DNA of 64,000 nt from Azomonas tarimensis (GTDB lineage: Bacteria > Pseudomonadota > Gammaproteobacteria > Pseudomonadales > Pseudomonadaceae). Within the stretch, counting starts at the first letter, position 1, and every line of letters begins with the position of its first letter. The notes below the pieces were generated by a model. It was not told the origin of the DNA and made no database searches. It saw only the letters and a program-made list of their open reading frames with translations. Of this stretch, positions 39,740-48,204 are shown piece after piece. The DNA lies in the NCBI RefSeq assembly GCF_042648805.1, contig NZ_JBHRXZ010000022.1, positions 434,001-498,000 of the forward strand, in the 5' to 3' direction. Both the position numbers and the translations under genes were made by a program.

Positions 39740-41737
39740 ATGCCCAGCCGTCGTGAGCGAGCCAATGCCATCCGCGCACTGAGCATGGACGCCGTGCAGA
39801 AAGCCAACAGTGGCCATCCCGGCGCCCCCATGGGCATGGCGGATATCGCCGAGGTGCTCTGGTGCGACTACCTCAAGCACAACCCGAGCGACCCTCAGTG
39901 GGCGGATCGCGACCGTTTCGTCCTGTCCAACGGCCATGGATCGATGCTGATCTATTCACTGTTGCACCTGACCGGCTACGACCTCTCCATCGATGACCTG
40001 AAGAGCTTCCGCCAGCTGCACAGCAAGACCCCTGGCCATCCCGAGCTCGGCTATGCGCCAGGCGTCGAGACCACCACCGGTCCGCTGGGGCAGGGCATCG
40101 CCAACGCGGTGGGCATGGCGGTCGCGGAAAAGATCATGGCAGCCCAGTTCAACCGCGACGGCCACAGCATCGTCGACCACTTCACCTACGTGTTCCTCGG
40201 CGATGGCTGCATGATGGAAGGTCTTTCCCATGAGGTATGCTCGCTTGCGGGCACTCTGGGACTGAACAAGCTGATCGCCTTCTACGATGACAACGGCATC
40301 TCCATCGATGGCGAGGTCCATGGCTGGTTTACCGATGACACCCCCAAGCGTTTCGAGGCCTACGGCTGGCAGGTGATCCGCAACGTCGACGGCCACGATG
40401 CCGAAGAGATCAAGATGGCCCTGGAAACCGCCCGCAAGAGCGACCAGCCAACGCTGATCTGCTGCAAGACCGTGATCGGCTTCGGCTCGCCGAACAAGCA
40501 GGGCAAGGAAGAAAGCCACGGTTCCGCTCTGGGCGAGGAAGAGATCGCCCTGACTCGCGCCGCGCTGAACTGGAGCCATGGCCCGTTCGAGATCCCGGCC
40601 GATATCTATGCCGAATGGGATGCCCGCCCCGCTGGTGCCCAGGCACAGGACCAGTGGAATGTCCGCTTTGCCGCCTACGCCGAGGCTTATCCGGAACTGG
40701 CCGCCGAGTTCAAGCGGCGCATGGCCGGCGAGCTGCCGGCCGATTTTTCTGAAAAGGCCTCGGCCTTCATCCGTGAAGTCGCCGGCAAGGGCGAAACCAT
40801 CGCCAGTCGCAAGGCCAGCCAGAACTGCCTGAACGCCTTCGGCCCGCTGCTTCCGGAACTGCTGGGCGGCTCGGCGGACCTGGCCGGCTCCAACCTGACC
40901 CTGTGGAAGGGCGTCAAGCCGGTAGTCGCCGAGGATGCGTCCGGCAACTACATGTACTACGGCGTCCGCGAGTTCGGCATGAGTGCCATGATGAACGGTA
41001 TCGCCTTGCACGGCGGCCTGATTCCCTATGGCGCCACCTTCCTGATGTTCATGGAATACGCCCGCAACGCGGTGCGCATGTCGGCCTTGATGAGGCAGCG
41101 GGTGATCTATGTCTTCACCCACGACTCCATCGGTCTGGGCGAAGACGGCCCCACCCACCAGCCGGTCGAGCAGCTGGCCAGCCTGCGCATGACTCCGAAT
41201 CTGGACACCTGGCGCCCGGCCGACACCGTGGAATCCGCCGTCGCCTGGAAACACGCCGTGGAGCGCAAGGACGGCCCCAGCGCGCTGATCTTCTCGCGCC
41301 AGAACCTGCCATACCACATCCGCGACAACGAGACCGAGGCGGCCATCGCCCGCGGCGGCTATATCCTCAAGGGCTGCGCCGGAGAACCCGAGCTGATCCT
41401 CATCGCGACCGGCTCCGAAGTAGGGCTGGCGGTACAGGCCTACGATAAGCTGACCGCCGAGGGTCGCCAGGTCCGCGTGGTGTCGATGCCCTGCACCAGT
41501 CTGTTCGAAGTCCAGGACGCGGCCTGGAAGCAGCACGTACTGCCCCTGGAAGTCAGCGCGCGGATCGCCATCGAGGCAGCCCATGCCGATTATTGGTACA
41601 AGTACGTCGGCCTCGAAGGTCGCGTGATCGGCATGACCACCTACGGCGAGTCGGCCCCGGCCGCGCAGCTGTTCGAGCACTTCGGCTTTACCCTCGACAA
41701 CATCCTCGCGGTGGCGGACGAGCTGCTAGAGGACTAG
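39740..41737 (+). CDS. tkt: Transketolase
   Basis: 665 residues from MPSRRERANAIRALSMDAVQ, after GCAGGAG. TPP site GDGCMMEGLSHEV, SGHPGAPMGMAD at the N-terminus, and in the second half THDSIGLGEDGPTHQPVEQL are diagnostic. It moves two-carbon units in the pentose phosphate pathway. First gene of a sugar-phosphate operon with epd, pgk and fba. Confidence 0.98.
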   Translation: MPSRRERANAIRALSMDAVQKANSGHPGAPMGMADIAEVLWCDYLKHNPSDPQWADRDRFVLSNGHGSMLIYSLLHLTGYDLSIDDLKSFRQLHSKTPGHPELGYAPGVETTTGPLGQGIANAVGMAVAEKIMAAQFNRDGHSIVDHFTYVFLGDGCMMEGLSHEVCSLAGTLGLNKLIAFYDDNGISIDGEVHGWFTDDTPKRFEAYGWQVIRNVDGHDAEEIKMALETARKSDQPTLICCKTVIGFGSPNKQGKEESHGSALGEEEIALTRAALNWSHGPFEIPADIYAEWDARPAGAQAQDQWNVRFAAYAEAYPELAAEFKRRMAGELPADFSEKASAFIREVAGKGETIASRKASQNCLNAFGPLLPELLGGSADLAGSNLTLWKGVKPVVAEDASGNYMYYGVREFGMSAMMNGIALHGGLIPYGATFLMFMEYARNAVRMSALMRQRVIYVFTHDSIGLGEDGPTHQPVEQLASLRMTPNLDTWRPADTVESAVAWKHAVERKDGPSALIFSRQNLPYHIRDNETEAAIARGGYILKGCAGEPELILIATGSEVGLAVQAYDKLTAEGRQVRVVSMPCTSLFEVQDAAWKQHVLPLEVSARIAIEAAHADYWYKYVGLEGRVIGMTTYGESAPAAQLFEHFGFTLDNILAVADELLED

Positions 41738-41740
41738 GTC

Positions 41741-41826
41741 AAGCGGCAAGCTGCAAGCCACAAGCTGCAAGTAAAAGCGGCACGGACCGGCTTGCAGCTT
41801 GAGGCTTGCAGCTTGGAGCTGCTTTT
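41741..41826 (+). repeat. Large imperfect inverted repeat between tkt and epd
   Basis: CAAGCTGCAAG occurs twice in direct orientation (about 41747-41757 and 41761-41771), and its complement CTTGCAGCTTG twice on the right (41791-41801 and 41805-41815). The two arms form a 25-bp stem with one mismatch around a 19-nt loop. It fits a pseudomonad intergenic repeat type. It could stabilise the tkt message or reduce transcription into epd. Confidence 0.85.
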
Positions 41827-42873
41827 ATGATTTCCCCCCCCTACCGCGTTGCCCTCAACGGCTACGGCCGCATCGGCCGCTGCGTGCTGCGTGCCTATCA
41901 CGAGCGCGGGGCGGGATTTCCGTTCGAGATCGTTGCGCTGAACGATCTTGCCGACATGGCCAGTCTCGAATACCTCACCCGTTTCGACTCTACCCATGGC
42001 CGTTTCCCCGGCGATGTGAGGGTAGCCGGCGATAGCCTGCACCTGAACGGGCGATGCGTGCGGGTACTACGCGAGGCGGAACCCGAGTCGATCGACTGGC
42101 GGGCATTGGCGATCGACTTGGTGCTGGAATGCTCCGGCGTGTATCACACCCGTGCCGACGGTGAGCGCTTCCTGGCGGCCGGGGCGCCGCGGGTGCTGTT
42201 CTCCCAGCCGATGGCCAGCGAGGCGGATGTGGATGCCACGGTGGTGATGGGCATCAACCAGCAGCGCCTGGAGGGCTGCGAGCGGCTGGTGTCCAACGCG
42301 TCCTGTACCACCAACTGCGGCGTGCCGCTGCTCAAGCTGCTCGATGGTGCCCTGGGTCTCGAACACGTTTCCATCACCACCATCCACTCGGCGATGAATG
42401 ATCAGCCGGTGATCGATGCCTATCACCATGAAGACCTCCGCCGTACGCGCTCGGCGTTCCAGTCGGTGATTCCGGTATCCACCGGTCTGGCGAGAGGCAT
42501 TGAACGACTGCTGCCGGAACTCTCGGGACGGATTCGGGCCAAAGCCGTGCGGGTGCCCACGGTTAATGTGTCCTGCCTGGACATCACCCTGCAGACCGCA
42601 CGTGACACCGACGCGCAAGAGGTCAACCGGATCCTGCGTGAAGCCGCCGAAGCGGGGCCGCTTCAGGGCCTTGTCGCCTACACCGAGCTGCCCCACGCCA
42701 GTTGTGACTTCAACCACGACCCGCATTCGGCCATCGTCGATGGCAGCCTCACCCATGTGGTCGGGCCGAGGCTGGTGAACCTGCTGGCCTGGTTCGATAA
42801 CGAATGGGGCTTCGCCAACCGCATGCTGGAAGTGGCGGAGCACTACCTGCAGGTCGCCCACCGCCGTCGCTGA
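41827..42873 (+). CDS. epd: Erythrose-4-phosphate dehydrogenase (GAPDH family)
   Basis: 348 residues from MISPPYRVALNG. NAD fold NGYGRIGRCVLRA, catalytic cysteine in SNASCTTNC, and TIHSAMNDQPVIDAYHHEDL, which is the Epd version (GAPDH has THxYTxxQ). It makes 4-phosphoerythronate for pyridoxal phosphate synthesis; a GAPDH role is less likely. An earlier ATG at 41806 falls inside the repeat arm. It is 45 bp before pgk. Confidence 0.93.
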   Translation: MISPPYRVALNGYGRIGRCVLRAYHERGAGFPFEIVALNDLADMASLEYLTRFDSTHGRFPGDVRVAGDSLHLNGRCVRVLREAEPESIDWRALAIDLVLECSGVYHTRADGERFLAAGAPRVLFSQPMASEADVDATVVMGINQQRLEGCERLVSNASCTTNCGVPLLKLLDGALGLEHVSITTIHSAMNDQPVIDAYHHEDLRRTRSAFQSVIPVSTGLARGIERLLPELSGRIRAKAVRVPTVNVSCLDITLQTARDTDAQEVNRILREAAEAGPLQGLVAYTELPHASCDFNHDPHSAIVDGSLTHVVGPRLVNLLAWFDNEWGFANRMLEVAEHYLQVAHRRR

Positions 42874-42918
42874 GCTGGATATCACCGCATTTCGATTAGG
42901 GAAAATAAGGAAATCAAG

Positions 42919-44082
42919 ATGACCGTACTGAAAATGACCGACCTCGACCTCCAGGGCAAGCGCGTGCTGATCCGCGAGGATCTCAACGTGCCGGTGAAGG
43001 ATGGCGTGGTGAAGAGCGATGCGCGCATCCTGGCCTCGCTGCCGACCATCAAGCTGGCGCTGGAAAAGGGCGCGGCGGTGCTGGTCTGCTCGCACCTGGG
43101 TCGTCCGGAAGAGGGCATCTACAGCGAGGCGGACAGCCTGCAGCCGGTGGCCGACTACCTGGCCAAGGCGCTCGGCCGCGAGGTGCCGCTGGTCAAGGAC
43201 TACCTGGGCGGCGTGGAGGTGAAGGCAGGCGATCTGGTGCTGCTGGAGAACGTGCGCTTCAACAAGGGAGAGAAAAAGAACACCGATGACCTGGCACAGC
43301 AGTACGCGGCGCTGTGCGACGTGTTCGTGATGGACGCCTTCGGTACCGCGCATCGCGCCCAGGGCTCCACCCATGGGGTTGGCAAGTTCGCCAAGGTGGC
43401 CTGCGCGGGTCCTCTGCTGGCGGCCGAGCTGGAGGCCCTGGGCAAGGCGCTGGGCAATCCGGCCAAGCCCATGGCGGCCATCGTGGCCGGTTCCAAGGTG
43501 TCGACCAAGCTTGATGTCCTGACCTCCCTGTCGGAGATCTGCGATCAACTGATCGTGGGCGGCGGCATCGCCAACACTTTCCTTGCCGCAGCCGGGCACA
43601 AGGTCGGCAAGTCGCTTTACGAAGCCGATCTGGTCGACACCGCCAAGGCCATCGCGGCCAAGGTCAGTGTTCCGTTGCCGATGGACGTGGTGGTGGCCAA
43701 GGCCTTCGCCGAAGACGCCGTGGCCACGGTCAAGGCCATCGACGACGTGGAGGATGACGACATGATCCTCGACATCGGCCCGGAGACTGCGGCGCAGTTT
43801 GCCGAGCTGCTCAAGTCGAGCAAGACCATCCTCTGGAACGGCCCAGTGGGCGTGTTCGAATTCGAACAGTTCGGCGCCGGCACCCAGACCCTGGCCAAGG
43901 CAATCGCCGATAGCCCGGCGTTTTCCATCGCGGGCGGTGGCGACACCCTGGCGGCGATCGACAAATACGGCGTGGCCGAGCAGATCTCCTACATCTCCAC
44001 CGGAGGTGGCGCCTTCCTCGAGTTCGTCGAGGGCAAGGTGTTGCCGGCGGTCGAGATGCTGGAACAGCGCGCCGCGCAATGA
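42919..44082 (+). CDS. pgk: Phosphoglycerate kinase
   Basis: 387 residues. RVLIREDLNVPVKDG at the N-terminus, SHLGRPEEG, ENVRFNKGEKKN, GGGIANTFL and SIAGGGDTLAAIDKYG at the end all match bacterial Pgk. It is in the usual epd-pgk-fba order. Confidence 0.98.
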   Translation: MTVLKMTDLDLQGKRVLIREDLNVPVKDGVVKSDARILASLPTIKLALEKGAAVLVCSHLGRPEEGIYSEADSLQPVADYLAKALGREVPLVKDYLGGVEVKAGDLVLLENVRFNKGEKKNTDDLAQQYAALCDVFVMDAFGTAHRAQGSTHGVGKFAKVACAGPLLAAELEALGKALGNPAKPMAAIVAGSKVSTKLDVLTSLSEICDQLIVGGGIANTFLAAAGHKVGKSLYEADLVDTAKAIAAKVSVPLPMDVVVAKAFAEDAVATVKAIDDVEDDDMILDIGPETAAQFAELLKSSKTILWNGPVGVFEFEQFGAGTQTLAKAIADSPAFSIAGGGDTLAAIDKYGVAEQISYISTGGGAFLEFVEGKVLPAVEMLEQRAAQ

Positions 44083-44114
44083 GCGCCTTCGTCGCTCGCT
44101 CCGGGAGAGACAGC

Positions 44115-44303
44115 ATGCGTATCGCCCTGCTGCTGGCCGTTGTCGCGGTCGCTGGCTGTGCCGGGGGGCGGACCCCGGATAGCGCCTGTGAAGTCTTCGT
44201 GCCGCCAGTGGCGGCCGATCCCTCCGTGCAGGACGGACAGACGCCTGGTGTGCGCAGCACAGCCGATCCCGAATTACCCGTTGTGGAGGATTTCGACTGT
44301 TGA
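44115..44303 (+). CDS. Small predicted lipoprotein (62 aa)
   Basis: 62 residues from MRIALLLAVVAVAGC; lipobox VAGC at 12-15. GGGAGAGA precedes ATG 44115, preferred over ATG 44079, which overlaps the pgk stop. The mature part is short, acidic and without recognisable domain. Its TGA overlaps the next TTG start. It may be a periplasmic anchor or partner of the MliC-like protein. Confidence 0.7.
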   Translation: MRIALLLAVVAVAGCAGGRTPDSACEVFVPPVAADPSVQDGQTPGVRSTADPELPVVEDFDC

Positions 44304-44641
44304 GCCTGCTCAAAGGACTGCTTCTCGGGGGCGCCGTGTCCGTGCTTGCTGGTTGTTCTCATTGGGACGCCGGGCCGGACGCTCGCTTCACCCGTTGGGT
44401 CTGTGAACAGCCGGACTTCATCGAATGGCGTCACCCCGACGCCGAGCGGCAGTTCATCGAGTTGCGGGTCGGTGCCGAGGGCCAGATTCAACGCCTGCAA
44501 AAGGAACCTGCCATCCAGGGAACTTTCTATAGTGATGGCATCATTGCCTTCCACGACCGGGGGACCGACGCCCTGGTGTTTCGGCTGTCGGATGATCGCG
44601 TGATCGCTCGGGGCTGCAGGGCTTCGCTGTTCAACTTTTGA
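44300..44641 (+). CDS. MliC-like lysozyme inhibitor lipoprotein
   Basis: 113 residues from a TTG start coupled to the previous stop. Lipobox SVLAGC at 14-19. The mature part RWVCEQPDFIEWRHPDAERQ to RGCRASLF has two cysteines expected to pair and resembles the MliC/PliC fold, C-type lysozyme inhibitors. Assignment is moderate. It sits between pgk and fba, as in other pseudomonads. Confidence 0.7.
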   Translation: MSLLKGLLLGGAVSVLAGCSHWDAGPDARFTRWVCEQPDFIEWRHPDAERQFIELRVGAEGQIQRLQKEPAIQGTFYSDGIIAFHDRGTDALVFRLSDDRVIARGCRASLFNF

Positions 44642-44755
44642 CCGCAATCGCGATTCCCCGGCCCCATGCCGCGCCGACCGGCGCGGTGCTTGAACAGTGC
44701 CGGCCCTTGGGGCAGGCTTTATTTGATACACGACCCAACCGGGAGAAAGGAAATC

Positions 44756-45820
44756 ATGGCACTCATCAGCATGCGCCAGTTGCTCGATCACGCCGCCGAA
44801 TTCGGCTACGGCGTGCCGGCCTTCAACGTCAACAACCTCGAGCAGATGCGCGCAATCATGGAAGCGGCTGACAAGACCGATTCTCCGGTGATCGTCCAGG
44901 CCTCGGCCGGGGCGCGCAAATATGCCGGCGCACCTTTCCTGCGCCACCTGATTCTCGCTGCGGTGGAAGAATGGCCGCACATTCCGGTGGTCATGCACCA
45001 GGATCACGGCACCAGCCCAGCGATCTGCCAGCGCTCGATCCAGCTTGGCTTTTCCTCGGTGATGATGGACGGCTCGCTGGGCGAAGACGGCAAGACGCCC
45101 GCCGACTACGAATACAACGTGCGCGTCACCCGTCAGACCGTCGAGATGGCCCATGCCTGCGGCGTGTCGGTGGAGGGCGAGCTGGGTTGCCTGGGCAGCC
45201 TGGAAACCGGCATGGCCGGTGAAGAAGACGGTGTCGGTGCCGAAGGCGTTCTCGATCACAGTCAGTTGCTGACCGATCCGGAAGAAGCCGCCGATTTCGT
45301 CGCCAAGACCGGCGTGGACGCGCTGGCCATCGCCATCGGCACCAGCCACGGCGCCTACAAGTTCAGCAAGCCGCCAACTGGCGACACCCTGTCGATCCAG
45401 CGCATCAAGGAGATCCACGCGCGTATTCCCGGTACTCACCTGGTCATGCATGGCTCCTCTTCGGTTCCTCAGGAGTGGTTGCAGATCATCAACGAGTACG
45501 GTGGCGACATCGGTGAGACCTACGGCGTGCCGGTCGAGGAAATCGTAGAAGGGATCAAGTACGGCGTGCGCAAGGTGAACATCGATACTGATCTGCGGCT
45601 GGCCTCCACCGGGGCGATCCGCGAATTCATGGCCAAGCACCCAGCCGAATTCGACCCGCGCAAGTATCTGGCAAAGACGGTCAGCGCCATGCGCGACGTA
45701 TGCATCGCTCGTTACGAGGCTTTCGGTACCGCCGGCAATGCCAGCAAGATCAAGCCCATCTCACTGGACGCCATGTCCATGCGCTACGCCAGCGGCGAGC
45801 TTGATCCAAAGGTCAACTGA
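44756..45820 (+). CDS. fba: Fructose-bisphosphate aldolase, class II
   Basis: 354 residues, after GAGAAAGG. Zinc ligands in VMHQDHGTSP and HGAYKFS, HGSSSVPQEW; MDGSLGEDGKTP is the class IIB signature. It is like the CbbA/Fda subtype used in pseudomonad glycolysis/gluconeogenesis. It is followed by a very strong hairpin. Confidence 0.97.
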   Translation: MALISMRQLLDHAAEFGYGVPAFNVNNLEQMRAIMEAADKTDSPVIVQASAGARKYAGAPFLRHLILAAVEEWPHIPVVMHQDHGTSPAICQRSIQLGFSSVMMDGSLGEDGKTPADYEYNVRVTRQTVEMAHACGVSVEGELGCLGSLETGMAGEEDGVGAEGVLDHSQLLTDPEEAADFVAKTGVDALAIAIGTSHGAYKFSKPPTGDTLSIQRIKEIHARIPGTHLVMHGSSSVPQEWLQIINEYGGDIGETYGVPVEEIVEGIKYGVRKVNIDTDLRLASTGAIREFMAKHPAEFDPRKYLAKTVSAMRDVCIARYEAFGTAGNASKIKPISLDAMSMRYASGELDPKVN

Positions 45821-45835
45821 GCCCTGAGCCGGACC

Positions 45836-45861
45836 GACGCGGGCGCCCAGGCGCCCGCGTC
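45836..45861. terminator. Hairpin terminator after fba
   Basis: GACGCGGGCGCC (45836-45847) and GGCGCCCGCGTC (45850-45861) form a perfect 12-bp stem with a 2-nt gap, followed by GCGTTTC. It sits between convergent genes. Confidence 0.82.
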
Positions 45862-45866
45862 GCGTT

Positions 45867-46241
45867 TCAGGCGAGCAATTTCTGAATCTGATTGCGCAAG
45901 GTTTCCAGAGAAAAGGGCTTGGACAGCACCGGCGCCGAGTGCGCGATCGGGCTACCGCTTTCGTAGATCTCGATCGGATAACCACTGATGAAGATCACCT
46001 TGAGATCCGGTCGGAGCTTGAGAGCAGGCTCAGCAATCATTACTCCCGTCACCCCGTCGGGCAACCGGAAGTCGGTCACCAGCAGGTCGAGATGCGGCTT
46101 GGTGGCAAGGATCTCGAAGGCGCGGGTCGAGCTCTCGGCCTCCAGAACCTGATACCCCTCGGCGGCCAGGTAGTCCGCGAGCAGGGTCAGGATGGGTGGT
46201 TCATCCTCGACGATCAGGACGACTTTTGCTGCAGCTGTCAT
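45867..46241 (-). CDS. Single-domain response regulator
   Basis: 124 residues: just a receiver domain. Acidic pocket VEDEPP at 10-15, phosphoacceptor Asp in LLVTDFRLPDG near residue 57, and VLSKPFSL with the conserved lysine near the end. No output domain and no kinase next to it, so it is CheY/Spo0F-like or a kinase-shuttle protein. Partner unknown. Confidence 0.88.
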   Translation of the reverse strand: MTAAAKVVLIVEDEPPILTLLADYLAAEGYQVLEAESSTRAFEILATKPHLDLLVTDFRLPDGVTGVMIAEPALKLRPDLKVIFISGYPIEIYESGSPIAHSAPVLSKPFSLETLRNQIQKLLA

Positions 46242-46620
46242 AGGGTCATCTCAAGGGGGTGCAAGGCGGCATTCGGCTCGTAACGAGGTGTCGCCAAATG
46301 TTTGAGTTGGCGCGCTGTAGCAAGTTTCATGCTGAATGCCTGGGGTCCAGGGGTCTGCATCTGAATGCAGCTTGCGGAGAGGTCGTGACATCTGCTCTGG
46401 ATCGGTCCTCTCCAGGCGACGGGTTAACCTTGGCCAAGATGGCTGAATTTTTCGGCAGATTGCATGCCAACAGGTCGGGTGTCATGCGTTTTGCACGATA
46501 AGCGGAGTATGTGAGGTAAAGTAAGTCATTGATTTAAATGGATAATTATTTATTTAGAAAGTTGGCATGAACACTGCTGTATCAGGCAGGACAGCGTCAC
46601 CCTGTACTGGAGAATCATAA
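46242..46620. other. Intergenic region before the DUF3509 gene
   Basis: No gene is supported; the one open frame (46259-46501) has no ribosome site and an atypical composition. The last 120 bases are AT-rich (for example ATAATTATTTATTTAG near 46540), likely the promoter of the next gene. Confidence 0.55.
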
Positions 46621-46899
46621 ATGCCTAACGTTACGAACATGCTCACTGCCGCCTTCCCCGAGTTTGATGTGGTCACCGACAAGCGCCCCGATAGTGGCAT
46701 ATTGCTGACGCTTCGCCACGACGGTCAGGACATTGTGCGCCGTGCCATTTCGCCGGGCCAGGCCAGCTCCGCGCTTCAGCTCGAGTGGGTCATCAGTTCG
46801 ATCCGCCGTGACCTGGCACTGGAAGCAGGCATGTCGCCTGCCATTGCACACCTGCAAAGCCAGAGCCGCACTGCCTTGCCCACCTACGAGTACCGCTGA
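46621..46899 (+). CDS. DUF3509-type small protein
   Basis: 92 residues. LLTLRHDGQDIVRRAIS and LEWVISSIRRDLALEAG match the DUF3509 family of small pseudomonad proteins of unknown function. GGAGAA precedes ATG. It has its own AT-rich promoter region and is followed by the hemerythrin gene after 41 bp. Confidence 0.78.
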   Translation: MPNVTNMLTAAFPEFDVVTDKRPDSGILLTLRHDGQDIVRRAISPGQASSALQLEWVISSIRRDLALEAGMSPAIAHLQSQSRTALPTYEYR

Positions 46900-46940
46900 A
46901 CCTCCTGCGGGCCTCCGTCTAGCCGATGAGGTAAACCGAC

Positions 46941-47405
46941 ATGAATGCGATAGAACTGCTGGTCGAAGATCATGAGCGGGTCAAGGACATCCTCAACCGC
47001 CTCTCTGATACGACCGAGCGAGCAGTCAAGACTCGCACGGAATTGCTGCAGAAGCTCGAAATGGAACTCGTGATCCACACCCGCCTGGAAGAAGAAATCC
47101 TCTATCCGGCGTTCAAGCAGGCTGGCCGGAAGGAACAGGAAGTGATGTACCACGAGGCCAAGGAAGAACACCGGACAGTGGATTCACTGGTGTTGCCGGA
47201 CCTCAAGGAAACCGAGCCAGGCAGTCTTGAATTCGCTGGCCGGGTGAAGGTGTGCAAGGAGCTGCTCGAGCACCATATCGAGGAAGAGGAGGAAAAACTC
47301 TTCCCCCAGGCGCAGGAGCTGTTCGACGAGCAGCGCCTCGAAGCCCTCGGCGCGCAGATGCTGGCGCTGAAGAAGGATCTTCGCAAGGGTTACACCACCC
47401 ATTGA
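46941..47405 (+). CDS. Hemerythrin HHE-domain protein
   Basis: 154 residues. Di-iron histidines/acidic residues are visible in VEDHERVKDIL, HTRLEEEILYPAFK, HEAKEEHRTV and LEHHIEEEEEKLFPQ, the standard HHE four-helix bundle. Roles in the family include oxygen, NO and iron sensing or storage. The operon context does not tell which. Confidence 0.92.
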   Translation: MNAIELLVEDHERVKDILNRLSDTTERAVKTRTELLQKLEMELVIHTRLEEEILYPAFKQAGRKEQEVMYHEAKEEHRTVDSLVLPDLKETEPGSLEFAGRVKVCKELLEHHIEEEEEKLFPQAQELFDEQRLEALGAQMLALKKDLRKGYTTH

Positions 47406-47598
47406 CCATCCGTGTGGGGTGGCCGATCGCCCCCCTGCACCTCTGGGTCACCTCTCTGCGGTTTTCTCCCCCTGTTCTGCCCAGGGTGCCGGTTTTGGTG
47501 CCGCTGGGGCACTCTGGCCGCGGGAAAGGGTCCATCTTCCTGAGTGTCATTGAGTTGCCGACAATAACGGCGTCCCTCGCTACAAAGGAGAAGAATCT

Positions 47599-47940
47599 AT
47601 GCGTCTTGCCTATTTCGTTGCACCTGCGGTACTCAGTCTCGTCCTGGTTGGTTGTGGTAACGACGAGCCCGATGAAGTGACACCGCCTCCAGCCACGACG
47701 ATGGAGCCGGGCTCGCCCCAGTCGGCCGACCCAGCGATGCCACCGGCTGATGATACTGGCGCCACCGAGTACGAGCCCGCACCGGGCACTGGTACCGGCA
47801 CCGGGACCGGCCTGGATACTGGCGCAGGTACTGGAGCTACCATGAACCCGCCGACCGACGACAGTGGCAGTGGTCTGGGCACCGCCTCGGGCGAGGGCAC
47901 TGCGCCGAACACTACTGGGACCGGCACGCCCGCCAACTGA
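47599..47940 (+). CDS. Low-complexity predicted lipoprotein (113 aa)
   Basis: 113 residues. Signal peptide with lipobox LVLVGC at 14-19; the rest is disordered, rich in Pro, Thr, Gly and Asp, with tandem GTGTGTG and GTGAGTGA runs. No domain. It may act as a cell-surface or periplasmic spacer. CAAAGGAG precedes ATG. Confidence 0.78.
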   Translation: MRLAYFVAPAVLSLVLVGCGNDEPDEVTPPPATTMEPGSPQSADPAMPPADDTGATEYEPAPGTGTGTGTGLDTGAGTGATMNPPTDDSGSGLGTASGEGTAPNTTGTGTPAN

Positions 47941-48004
47941 GGCGTAGCTGTTTCGAGCCACGGGCGGGCCGCTTCTGCGGCCCGCATCATTTTGGAGATG
48001 TCTG

Positions 48005-48187
48005 ATGAAAGCCACGATGCTTGTGTTATGCGCAGGCCTGGGGCTGGCCCTCGCCGGCTGCGGTCGGGAAGAAGAGGAATCGGCCATGGACAACGTGACT
48101 GACAATCCCCAGCAGTACTATGACACCACCGCTGAGCCCGCCGGCCCTCGCGACCACCATTCTCCCGCCAGCCAGCCCAACGAGTGA
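48005..48187 (+). CDS. Small predicted lipoprotein (60 aa)
   Basis: 60 residues. Lipobox LALAGC at 14-19 after MKATMLVLCAGLG. The mature part is acidic/His-rich (REEEES, DHHSPA) without a domain. GGAGATG precedes ATG. It is like the previous lipoprotein in type but not in sequence. Confidence 0.72.
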   Translation: MKATMLVLCAGLGLALAGCGREEEESAMDNVTDNPQQYYDTTAEPAGPRDHHSPASQPNE

Positions 48188-48204
48188 TCCACAGCCGTCG
48201 GCGA

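Noticed and set aside
46259..46501. 80-aa open frame between the response regulator and DUF3509 genes
   Set aside because: It has no ribosome site and no recognisable domain, and it overlaps the expected promoter of the response regulator.
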